A stretch of 64,000 nt of DNA, from positions 37,508,153 to 37,572,152 of the forward strand of contig JANAVB010015600.1 of the NCBI GenBank assembly GCA_029216955.1, given 5' to 3'. Made by a program: the position numbers and the translations under genes. This DNA is from Iris pallida. Its lineage: Eukaryota; Streptophyta; Magnoliopsida; Asparagales; Iridaceae. Below the pieces are notes generated by a model. That model did no database searches, was not told the DNA's origin, and worked only from the letters and a program-made list of their open reading frames with translations. This document shows positions 55,404 through 64,000 of this stretch, in pieces. Positions within the stretch are counted from its first letter, which is position 1; every line of letters begins with the position of its first letter.

Positions 55404-57549
55404 ATAGGAGAATCCCTAGGTTTAGCTAGGGTGGCTGACCACTTGGCTTTGGGTTAGGGTTGAGCTAGGTTTGTTAGTCCTATCTAGCTAAGTCACAAAA
55501 TGACTTGTGTAACCACAAGCCATTTATCAAATAACTTGATTTCTAAATTCCTAATTCAAGTTCTAATAAATCACTAACCACTAACTTGAGTCATACTAGG
55601 TTAGACTAGGGTCACTTGACCTAACTAAGCCCAACTAACTAGGGTTAGTTCCTAGGTTGGTCTACATGAGTCAAAACTAGTCAAAAAAATCAAACTAGTC
55701 TAAATAAATCCAAAATAATTCCTAAAAATTCCCATAAATTCTAATAAATTCTATTAAATCTAAATAATAATTAATAATCCCAAATAATTCTTAAAATTAT
55801 GAAAATAACTAAAATACCCCTCAGTCTGGAAATTATAAGTCATGAATTTAAATAGTTTAAAAATAATTAAAAATCACTAAAAATCATAACATGAATAAAT
55901 ATCATTAAATAATAATTATAATTATAAAATTTTAAAATTACCCTCTTGTGGAAAACTGGGTGTTACAGAATCTCTCCAAGAACATGCGCTTGAAGCTGGC
56001 GAAGGATTGGATGCAGTTGTCTGGCATGTTACGGTACCAGTCGAAGGTGACCCCTTCCAATGCCCCAATGAATAATCGTGTAAGGATGGCATCATCATGG
56101 GGTAGATGGTCGGTGGTGACCTCGAAGTAAGTGATGTACCGACTTGCGGAGGTCTTTCCATCATATGGATTGATGTGGAATGGTTTATACTTTGGTGGAA
56201 AGGGAACATCTCTCCACGCAGCGGGATACGGTTGTCGTATCCTGAGGTCTTGGCAATTTTTTTGGGCGTAGAACATGGCCCGGAGCTCCTGGACCTCTAT
56301 TCTTGCCTTCCTGGCCTCGTCTGCAGCAATAGGAGCCGACATTTCAGGAAGATTATTGCCCGGGTTCGGTGCCGCTGAGTTCGAGTCTGCATTGACCGCG
56401 GGACCCAAGTTTGTTTGGCCAGGCGTCCCGCCTTGCAGAGTAGGGAGGGCTGCTTTGATCTTGTCCATGGATTTGACCAAAGTACGCAGAATGGCCTCCA
56501 GAGTGTCGATGTGTTGGCGATCACTGGGACCATCCTGTTCATCGTTTGTCATGAACGCCGTCTTGACATGAGTAGAAGTGGAAGGGACGGTGGATGACGT
56601 ACACTCCGAATCATACACCTGTACCGAAAAGTCATCGGGGTATGTGGGAATGTTTTCCTCTGATTCCGACTCAGAAGGAACAGTACCCCCAGCTTCCGAG
56701 TTCGCCTCGTCTTGGGAATTATGGACGTCCTCGGGGACGTCGGGATTTGCTGCATCTAATGGAAGAGTTGTTTCCCCCAGCTCGTCTTCTTGGAACATCG
56801 GATTGTGGTGGAGGTTCGGAGGAGTGCTACCTCCAGATCCAGCAACCCCCAGTGATGTGGATGATGAATCTCCTACTGTAGCAGATTTCGTCTTTGAACG
56901 GGTACCTTGGAAAATTCCGGTGGTGGGCAACCGCTTAGACGACAGTCTCTTAGTCATAGTGGTTGAAATCTTCGGGCTGGAAACGTTTATCTTCTTCCCT
57001 CTCCCATCGACGAGGATTTTCTGAGCAGAGTTACAGGAGACGACGGGAAGTGCCTCATCCTCTGAACATGGTTGTTGTAGTCTTTGGAAGACGGACTGCC
57101 GGTCTTTTCGTATCGTCATATTATTGAAACAGCAGTTGACGATGACTTGGGTGCAGTGACGTCCGTGGGAGGACTCTTTACACCCTGAAGCCTCTTCTCT
57201 TTCCTTGCGTTTGTGGAGGATAGCCTCACGCAAGTCAAACGGGTCTGAAACGACCATGTTTGCTCCCTGAATTTTGGGAGACTTTTGGGAACCACTCTGT
57301 CTGTTTGCCGATGGAGGCTGGACTCGAGTGGTTCTGTACAACTTTCCATCAGAGGCCTGCATAACAATATGTGGAACGTTCGGATGGTCAGAGGTTGGGA
57401 CAGCGAACTGAGCTCGCCAAGCTCGCGCTGCCCTAGACTTCTTCACTCTAGTGCATGAGGGCACATATTAGAAAGAGTCTAAGTGGTGCTGGAGAGAGTC
57501 AGACATGTTTTCTCGGGAACATGAGAGATCAGGACCATAGAAGAGGCGG

Positions 57550-57790
57550 TCGAAGACTGAGCCGCATGGAGCAGGCGGCATGTGGCTGGAATCAACAAGC
57601 TTCATGCGGCTGGCAATCGTAGCCGCATGGGCTTTCTTCATGCGGCTGGAAGTCTCAGCCGCATAGGTCTTCTCCATGCGGCTGGCAATCCTGGCCGCGT
57701 GAATGTTATGCATTCGGCTGGCAGTTTCGGCCACATGGTCATCATGCATGCGGCTGGCAAGTTTGGCCGCATGAATGTTCAGCTTGCAGC
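57550..57790 (-). repeat. Gag coding repeats with inverted GCCGCAT motifs (B)
   Basis: Five successive 36-bp units each carry one ATGCGGCT and one AGCCGCAT-type site, separated by about 9-10 bases in one direction. Each unit encodes one copy of [HY]AAxx[AS]SRMxxx. RNA from this region could form a row of 8-bp hairpins. Confidence 0.85.
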
Positions 57791-58174
57791 TAGTGCCTTT
57801 GTTTGGCTTCTTCCTTGAGCACATAGAATCACTCTTTGCCCTTACAAGTCCAGCATCATAGTGCTTTCCTCTGTCGGACTTGGGGACAGCAGAGTCTTCT
57901 ATGGCTTGAAGTGGGGCCGTATGAGAGTTGCCTTCACCGTCTTGGGCAGCAGAGAGTACTCCGTCCAGAGCTTGGAGAGGAGCAAATGATTTTGGCCTCC
58001 ACTCCCTATGAGCTTTTTTTGTGCGGGTTCGCTTCTGGACCGAGCCAGCGCTTCCGTCGGAGAGCATTTCTTCAAACGCATGTTGGTCGAAACGGACGAC
58101 CATCTTCTGTTGTGTAGAGCCAAGTTTGGCTGCGTCTGATTGCGTCACCAACTCCTTAGCCGTGGAGAAGTTTG

Positions 58175-58192
58175 TCCCCAGCAGAGTCGCCA
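58175..58192 (-). other. Primer binding site of B
   Basis: TGGCGACTCTGCTGGGGA on the minus strand, three bases inside the 5' LTR, identical to A. Confidence 0.8.
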
Positions 58193-58195
58193 TCG

Positions 58196-59566
58196 TGTTT
58201 GCCATGAATTATAAAAGAACAGAACAATTATATCGGAGGACTGGACTTTTACTTCACAATACAAACTCGCTTGTATAAAGAAAGCCTAGGGACGAAAACC
58301 TAGGTACAGCAATCTAAGCACAATTATTTATTTTAGATTCTGGGGGATGACGGTAGAGGCTCGGAAAAGCGACGGCAGCTCTGCCATACTTCTTGGACGA
58401 TCGGATGTAGCCTTGGCTCCGGAGAAGAAATGCTCTTAGGATACCGTCTGTGTGGGCCTTTGTCTCTCTGCTCTCTCTCTTCAAGTCTCTTCAGGTGCTC
58501 TGGTGCTCTTTAAAAAAGTCCTCTCTCGCAAGGGAATGGCACCTTACTATTTATAGGAGTAGGATGCGATCATTAGGGTTTGCAATGATTGCCTCCTTGA
58601 GAAGTCGGCAGTTAAAGATCAATTAATCTGGGCCATTAATTCTGATTGTAGCAAATCTAGGCAATTTAATATAGATTGCATCAAATCTCTGTGGGCAATT
58701 AATGATGATTGCCATAAATTCTCATGATTTGTTATGCCAAGCTCGGATCTCCCGCCACGTGTTCAATTTGCATGATTGCAAATGATCTGATTTGATCCCA
58801 GTAACTATGAGGATGGCACTAAACCCGGTTGTTGGGATTTGTTGATGAATCTTGATGGATTTGATGCCACGTGTCCTACCATTATTATGCTGCTAGCAGT
58901 AGGGACGCAGGAAAAATGAATCTTCTGCCACGAGTCTTAACCGCGAGCCACTTAATAAATCCGAACCGCATGAGGATTGTTCCCTACTGAACCGCATAAG
59001 ACTGGCCACGTGTCAAGGCTGCTTGGACGTGGCCTCTGAACATTTGAACTGTATGGAGATGATCTGAGCCGCATGAGCGTAGGCGACCGCATGATGGGTG
59101 GCTTCTCAGTGAGCCGCATGAAGATAGTCCTCGTGAGCCGCATAGGGTAGACTCTGCCTGAGCCGCATGAGGTGGCCTCTACCTGAGCCGCATGGGGTGG
59201 CCTCTGCCTGAGCCGCATGCGACTGTCCACGTGTCAAGGCCGCATGAAGGATTTTGGGGTTTGTGTCAGAGATTTCCTTCGTTTCTCTAGGAGTCTACCA
59301 TTATGACAGAGTCATTATGGCAGCTTTATGTCAGATCCGTCAGTTCTCCTTTATGTCAGAGCATTAAATAGGGCCTTTGCTTAATGGCCAATTGTAGAAA
59401 TGAACCGCAGAAGGCCACGTGGTGTTGCTTGAGCCGTATGTCCAAGTTGGTGACTTTTGAACCGCATGATGTTCTTGAGCCGCATGAAGCTCGTCTATTT
59501 TTGAATCGCATGGGTTTTCCTGTTCTGAGCAGCATGGGCAATCATGTTTTTTTCCATGCTTCTACA
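58196..59566 (-). repeat. 5' LTR of B
   Basis: 1371 bp, TGTAGAAGCATGG at 59566 to GGCAAACA at 58196. The TATA box (TATAAATAG-like) is at 58547-58555. It has the same GCCGCAT array as the 3' LTR (59040-59230) and a few small indels relative to it. Confidence 0.92.
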
Positions 59567-60759
59567 GTTCCAGGTTTTCTGTCACTGTTCCGTCGCCATT
59601 CCGTCGCTAAATACAATATTGCATATCAGTATTTGTGTTTCCTGCACTCCACATCCTTGTCGACAGTTACACACACAATATACAGTCATATAAACAGTTT
59701 CCAAATACAATATCAGTATTCGTGTTTCAAGCAGTCCTTATCCCTGTCGATAGTTTTACAATAGGCACACGTATAAGTATTTGTGTTTCCTGCAAATTCT
59801 CAGTTTCATGTACACGTATCCTAAATGTTTTAATACAACACATACACACATATCCAAAATTAGCTTTATATACACATACGAATAATGTTTTAATATAAGA
59901 AATATTAATACACATATCCAAAATATTTTAATACAAGAAAGTACTAGTACAGTAAATCTAGGTCATCGGGCGTGATAGAAACCTCTCGGCGGGCATGATG
60001 AAGACCTCTCGGCGGACGTAATGAAGATCCAAACTGCAAACATGAACGTCGACCTCTCGTCGCCATAGAAAAATCTGAAAGAAATAATAAGTGATGACGT
60101 GTTAAAAATAAAAACTGCATGTCATTATACTAATGGAACTCGAATATTAAATTAAAACGTACGTACTAGTCTGATTCATCTTCCCAAGAGTCTTCTAAAT
60201 CATCGCTTGATTTCGAAGTGTCTTCTTCTGCTTCTTCATTTTCACTATCACTATGATCTTCATCTTCATCTTCATCTTCCAATACTTCTTCCTCAACATC
60301 TTCCAATTCTTCATCAACGTTAACCTCCATAACGTCATCTACCACAACCTCCATATCTTCTAAATCCTCTTCCTCAACACCAGCCAAACTTATATATGTT
60401 GGTCGAGGCTTGACCACCTCTTCCTCTTGGTAGGCTACATCTCCAACATTATATGTATTTCTTGCTTTGGTTTTGTATACAGCCCACCAATCTAGGGTAT
60501 TGTGTCGTCGGCTAGGTTAACTCGTATAGTACACTTGAAGGATTTGACTAGCCAACACAAATAGTTCAAAACCTCCATATCTTTTTCCATGTTTTATATC
60601 AACAAAGCCAAATTGTTTGTCAATCTTCCATCCTTGCTTGGGTGTTGTGTCGAACCAATGACATTTAAAAAGCACAATCTTCGTATCAACAGAATATTCA
60701 ATCTCTACGATATCTTTTAGAACACCGTAGTAGTCGAATTCGGGATCGGCATCGTAGAC
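59567..60759 (-). mobile_element. G (right part): CACTA transposon, transposase 3' region
   Basis: This sequence continues CACTA element G after B. It begins with subterminal-type CCGTCGC/CCGTCGCTAA motifs (59590-59612), matching 8725-9264. An imperfect direct duplication of about 75 bp with ATCAGTATT.GTGTTTC lies at 59625-59790. From 60759 down to 60166 lies a transposase fragment. A small basic ORF at 60065-59943 (MATRGRRSCLQFGSS...) behind a TTTCAG acceptor-like site may be a last exon. The element is cut at 60760 by LTR F. Confidence 0.75.
60166..60759 (-). pseudogene. CACTA transposase C-terminus (DUF4216-like)
   Basis: VYDADPEFDYYGVLKDIVEIEYS and KIVLFKCHWFDTTPKQGWKIDKQFGFVDIKH..FVLASQILQVYYTS match the pattern of DUF4216, found at the C-terminus of CACTA TNPD-type transposases. 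One in-frame stop follows YYTS (60517). The same frame then continues with LDWWAVYKTKARNTYNVGDV, also expected in this family, and a strongly acidic Glu/Asp tail to 60166. The N-terminal part lies beyond LTR F, outside the window. It is inactive as it stands. Confidence 0.75.
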
Positions 60760-61039
60760 TGTCACGACCCGTTACCCAAATTGTTGGACCGGGCCGAGCC
60801 ATGTCCAGCCTACGCTTGGTCAAAGCGTAGTAAGCTGTTCTAAGAATAGACAATAAAGAATCTAAGCAGCTAACGGTTCTAAAACTACATTTAAAGTTCA
60901 TCACAACACAGCATCTATAAGCGAAGGTAAATAAGCACAGACTTAATAATACATAACCGAAGTATCTAACTGGAGACAAAGTCCAGTATCCAAATATAAG
61001 TACAGACAAAGTCTAAGTCCCAAAACACAAGAAAGATAA

Positions 61040-61156
61040 CTAAGCAAGGTTTCCCGCTGGGGCCTCTACTGGAGCAAAGGCCAGGTCCTCAAAATCAGTG
61101 CCATAATATGAAACACATAGCATTTCATCTTCGAAAAGTGAACCTACAACGTTATC
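61040..61156 (-). other. Micro-ORF region in LTR F
   Basis: The 38-codon open stretch reads DNVVGSLFEDEMLCVSYYG followed by TDFEDLAFAPVEAP and a stop. It corresponds to the micro-ORF of D by position and by the E-D-E..YYG..(E/D)D pattern. It has no start codon in this exact frame within the stretch except the internal Met. Confidence 0.4.
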
Positions 61157-62079
61157 CTGTCAGGACGGGAGCAAGTACAACCTCTACAACTAAAGTACTG
61201 AACATATAATGAAAGAGATGTACAACAAGAAACATGGTGTGATAAATCTATAAAACAGGAAATACTAGAAACATGGCCTCATGTTACAACTGGGGTCACA
61301 ATATCATAGTAACACATGGAACATGGCATATCTGGAATCATGGTATATCTCATAATCTATCATGGCAAGGATACATATGTCATAAAGACAGATGTATATG
61401 TAATATTTAAAACTGTAGCAGGTACGTGATCGGTCAATAGATGTACAATGTGCTGGGGCACATAATAAAATGTACTTCCGTACAAGTGTAAAGGCGATAG
61501 ATGTACATACGCACAAATACAGCTTCGAGAGTAAGGCCTACGGCGCAGTAACATATAAAATGAAACCTTGCTCGGTACTGTAGAGGGGGCATGATCACGT
61601 ACTCAACTATCAGTTTTTCCATAACCCATATTCTATCATGTGAGAGATACGAGAACAGTAAAAACATGTGAGAGACACTGGGAGTAATATACGCATGGCC
61701 GGTACTGGGAACAGTATAAAACATGTGAATACTCCGAGTAGTATAAAGCATAGTAAAACATGTACTGAGAACCAGTAAGGAACATGTGAAGATATAAGAA
61801 CTGTCCTAAGCATATCAGGTACTGTAAGTAATACAACATGTGAAGACATAGCTTGCTACCTCAAGGATCAGTATTTTAACAGGGTTAATACATGTTCTAG
61901 CATTAAAAGACAGTAAATGAGTTTGTAGATGTACTTGCCTCGAGCAAAGCAAGAATACTAGTATGAAGATATAGATGCATGTGAAGTGGAGGAGGAGGAA
62001 GGAGGAGGAAGGAGGATGTCGGGTTGGGATGCTCGGCCATGGGAGGGGAGTCGGCTGTGGTGTGGTGGGAGTGGTGTGT

Positions 62080-62490
62080 GTGGTTTGTTTGTGTGTGAGT
62101 GTAAAAATATACATAGGAAGAGAGAGAGAGTGTAGGATAGAGAGAGAGATAGTTTAGATATTTAAAAGAGGGAGAGAGAGAAAGAGGTCGGCTGTGGAGT
62201 AAGGGAGGGTGTTCTTGCTGGTGAGGTGGAGGGGTGATGTGTGTGTTTATGTTGAGAGAGAGTTATATATGTATGGGTGTGTGTGTATATATATATTAAT
62301 ATATATAAAGAATGAGTGAGTGAGAGAGATATTTGAATAGAGGGGGGGAAAGTAGGTCGGCTGGAGGGGGTTGTGAGAGAGAGTGTGGTGAGGATGAGAG
62401 AGAGAGAGGGAGTTATCCATATATATAAAATATATATATATGTAGGTATATATATATAGAGAGAGAGATAGAGAAATATTTAGAGAGAGA
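62080..62490. repeat. GA/TA-rich microsatellite stretch in LTR F
   Basis: Runs of GAGAGA, GTGTGT and TATATA alternate, with two GGTCGGCTG.GG blocks about 175 bp apart (62187 and 62356). It is low-complexity sequence with no gene. Confidence 0.8.
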
Positions 62491-63316
62491 GAGGAGAGAG
62501 AAAAGTGGATATTTCCAAAATAGAAAAAAATAGAAAAATTATGTGGGGTACTTGGACAGTCATTGAGAGGACAACAGGGAGCTTGGGTTCGGGTTCGGTC
62601 GAACTGGGTTGAGTCAAAATCGGACCGGGTGCAATAATGGAATTAAAATTGAGATTTATAATCATGGATAAACAAACAACATGCGGGACTCCAATAAATG
62701 GGACACAAGTTTCATGTGGGTAGTAGACTTCAAGTGGGCCACGTCCATACTTCGGGTCGACTAGGTTGGATCGATGTCGGGTCCCGAAATTAAATTGAAA
62801 ATTCAATCGGGTTTCACGGTAGAAAATAAATCAGCCTAAATTGAATCGAAAGTTGTGCGAAAGAAATGGAGCACAAAATGGAGTGTCTGAGTGGGACACG
62901 AAGGTCATGGGTGGAGAGCGTCTCGAGTAGATCATTCATGAGAAGTTGGTTCCGAGAAAACGACTGGTCTGGTGCTCCTAAATTAAAAGTCACGGTGACG
63001 TGTAAACGACGATCAAAAATAAAAGTAGGAATAATTATTGAATGATTAATCGGTCTAAGTTGACCCGAACTTGCGCGATACAAAAAGAGCACAAGGGAAC
63101 GAATTCAAGTGGGACAAGATATATCAAAACGAAGATAATCTTGTCTACTTCAAAACTTGTGAAGAGAGTTTACAGAGATTGGTATCCCTGACGCTCCAGA
63201 AGTCAAAGTCATGGAAAGGTACATTAATAATAAAAAACAACTAAATAATAAAATATTTATCAAAAATAATTCATTCAGAAAAATAAAAATAAACCCTGAA
63301 ATTCAGGGGGCTTATA

Positions 63317-64000
63317 TCCTATCCACCTTACAAAAATTTCGTCCTCGAAATTAAAAATCATCCAATAGGTCAAACTATAACATGTAGCTACTCTGGCTAC
63401 GATACTCAATCTGCTATCCTTGTAATCATCTCTTCTGTTTCTCTTTACAATCTTTTTGGGTCAGGTTCAACAAAGTCCTTCTATCATAAACTACGTCATA
63501 TATCCTTTAAAATCTTTCATACTAACATGGAACCTTAACGTATACCCTAAACTATAGGTCATTCTCTGGACATGTCTATAAGCCTAAAATGCTTAATCAT
63601 CATTCATATTTCCAACCTCAATTTGTAAATACTTGATTTCCTTATCGTATCCTAAGTATCCATATTCTATCAATCCACAGGCTCTTTGTATTATTTGTCG
63701 TCAATCCTTTCCTACAACTTCTCCTTGAAATTATACATTCAATTCTTATCCTTGGCGTAGAGCCTTCTTCTTTTTACTCAACAAGTCCTCCGAATATAAA
63801 TCCTCGATTTCAAAACTCCCGATTTATTAATTACCAATGTACATATATCTTTGTCTTGTTCCTTGTCTTTTTAACTGATATCTTTCCGATCTCGTATGCA
63901 ATACGATAACTCATTCTAACTTATTCTATATCAATCCACATATCGATCTACCCTCTAATCACATGTAATTAGCTATAGATATCCAACCAAAATTTCTACA
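63317..64000 (-). mobile_element. Internal 3' region of element F (to the window edge)
   Basis: The polypurine leader CGAGGACGAAATTTTTGTAAGG on the minus strand lies at 63333-63354. The remaining 650 bp is AT-rich with no ORF and no recognisable pol motif. It should be the non-coding stretch between the pol stop and the PPT of F, or decayed pol. Confidence 0.55.

Larger units (their letters stand above)
51763..55967 (-). mobile_element. D: Tekay-like solo LTR (4.2 kb) inserted in gag of B
   Basis: It is flanked by TSD GAATC (51758-51762 and 55968-55972). On the minus strand it starts TGTAACACCCAG and ends GGGTCGTGACA, typical for Tekay/Del LTRs. The orientation is supported by F, whose homologous end (TGTCACGACCCG on plus) is opposite its polypurine tract. 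No pol, PBS or polypurine tract is seen, so it is a solo LTR. A TATA box is at 55396-55403. Repeats include ACATGA-rich stretches (52480-52750), GTGTGCAGGAA units (53500-53830) and a GGACAC/GTGTCC cluster (54606-55070). Long ORFs near 53500-54900 look like repeat artefacts. Confidence 0.85.
55968..58205 (-). pseudogene. Gag of B (N-terminal part to the D insertion)
   Basis: The ATG at 58205-58203 lies in the LTR tail (MANTMATLLGTNFSTAKEL). The 12-residue repeats (HAAKLASRMHDD, HVAETASRMHNI and so on) span about 57790-57550. A stop near 57465 interrupts the frame once. A serine/acid-rich linker follows, then the gag domain from WRDVPFPPKYKPFHINPYDG near 56210 to FDWYRNMPDNCIQSFASFKRMFLERF at 55975, where D inserted. 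The rest is at 51762 and below. Confidence 0.9.
9265..59566 (-). mobile_element. B: Tat-lineage LTR retrotransposon, split by three insertions
   Basis: Two LTRs in the same orientation bound the element: 3' LTR 9265-10614 and 5' LTR 58196-59566. Both begin TGTAGAAGCATGG and end GGCAAACA on the sense strand. The TSD GTTCC is at 9260-9264 and 59567-59571, both inside CACTA element G. After removing A, C, D and their TSDs, about 13.6 kb remains, close to A. Sense order is 5' LTR, PBS, gag (interrupted by D), PR, pol (interrupted by C, then by A), tandem repeats, antisense gene, PPT and 3' LTR. Its LTRs look more diverged than those of A (about 20 differences plus an indel in the first 330 bp by eye), consistent with B being older. 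Confidence 0.92.
60760..63316 (-). repeat. F: Tekay-like LTR (minus orientation)
   Basis: The left end TGTCACGACCCG at 60760 matches the left end of D, so this is the LTR 3' end on the minus strand. The right end is set by the polypurine leader TTCGAGGACGAAATTTTTG on the minus strand near 63335-63352, with a degraded LTR start (TATAAGCCCC for TGTAACACCC) near 63316. It inserted in the CACTA transposase; TAGAC at 60755-60759 would be one TSD copy. Contents: a micro-ORF (61040-61156), an ACATG-rich stretch, and GA/TA microsatellites (62080-62480). Confidence 0.75.

Noticed and set aside
51763..55967. D as a complete small retrotransposon or a gene-bearing insert
   Set aside because: There are no internal repeats at both ends, no PBS and no polypurine tract. 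ORFs near 53450-53950 and 54590-54930 follow low-complexity repeats and lack known motifs.
62080..62490. GA/TA-rich stretch as a possible centromere or satellite array
   Set aside because: It is simple microsatellite sequence inside one LTR, without a higher-order unit.

Overview
The window is intergenic heterochromatin-like DNA from a flowering plant with a large genome. I see no ordinary host gene. Almost every base belongs to LTR retrotransposons or a CACTA DNA transposon nested inside one another. Plant origin is shown by Tat-lineage Ty3/gypsy elements with two RNase H domains, Tekay/Del-type chromoviral LTRs and chromodomain, a CACTA transposase with a DUF4216-like block, and a plant mobile domain (PMD) gene. 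I cannot name the species.

Nesting, read from target-site duplications (TSDs). The oldest layer is a PMD gene fragment at 7647-8724, probably the antisense passenger gene of an old Tat element (X). It is cut on the left by the 3' half of a Tekay chromovirus (E, 2346-7646) and on the right by the terminus of a CACTA element (G, 8725-9264). G resumes at 59567-60759 because a Tat element, B (9265-59566, minus strand, TSD GTTCC), landed in it. B is itself split by three insertions: Tat element A (13017-26398, plus strand, TSD CCATT), Tat element C (29590-48725, minus strand, TSD ATCTT), and a 4.2-kb Tekay-like solo LTR, D (51763-55967, TSD GAATC). C carries a Ty1/copia-like solo LTR (35133-36703, TSD AACCT) inside its passenger gene. 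G is then interrupted by another Tekay-like LTR (F, from 60760), which continues to the right edge. An inverted Tekay-type LTR fragment (H) fills 1-2345.

A, B and C are one family. Each has an LTR of about 1.35 kb, a PBS matching the 3' end of a tRNA-Arg, and gag-PR-RT-RNaseH-aRNaseH-IN. After pol come a tandem-repeat tract, an antisense gene with its own TATA box and a conserved first exon and intron, a polypurine tract and the 3' LTR. In A and B the antisense gene encodes a short acidic protein. In C the same first exon is spliced to a large PMD plus coiled-coil payload. All pol genes are broken, mainly by stop codons that look like C-to-T or G-to-A transitions.

The most unusual signal is a short motif, ATGCGGC/GCCGCAT, in regularly spaced clusters (about 24-25 bp apart, with sub-clusters at 16-19 bp). 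It occurs in LTRs of the Tat family, in LTRs of the unrelated Tekay family (E, and a variant in H), in the introns of the antisense genes, and as alternating inverted copies inside gag, where it encodes a 12-residue repeat and could fold into serial RNA hairpins.
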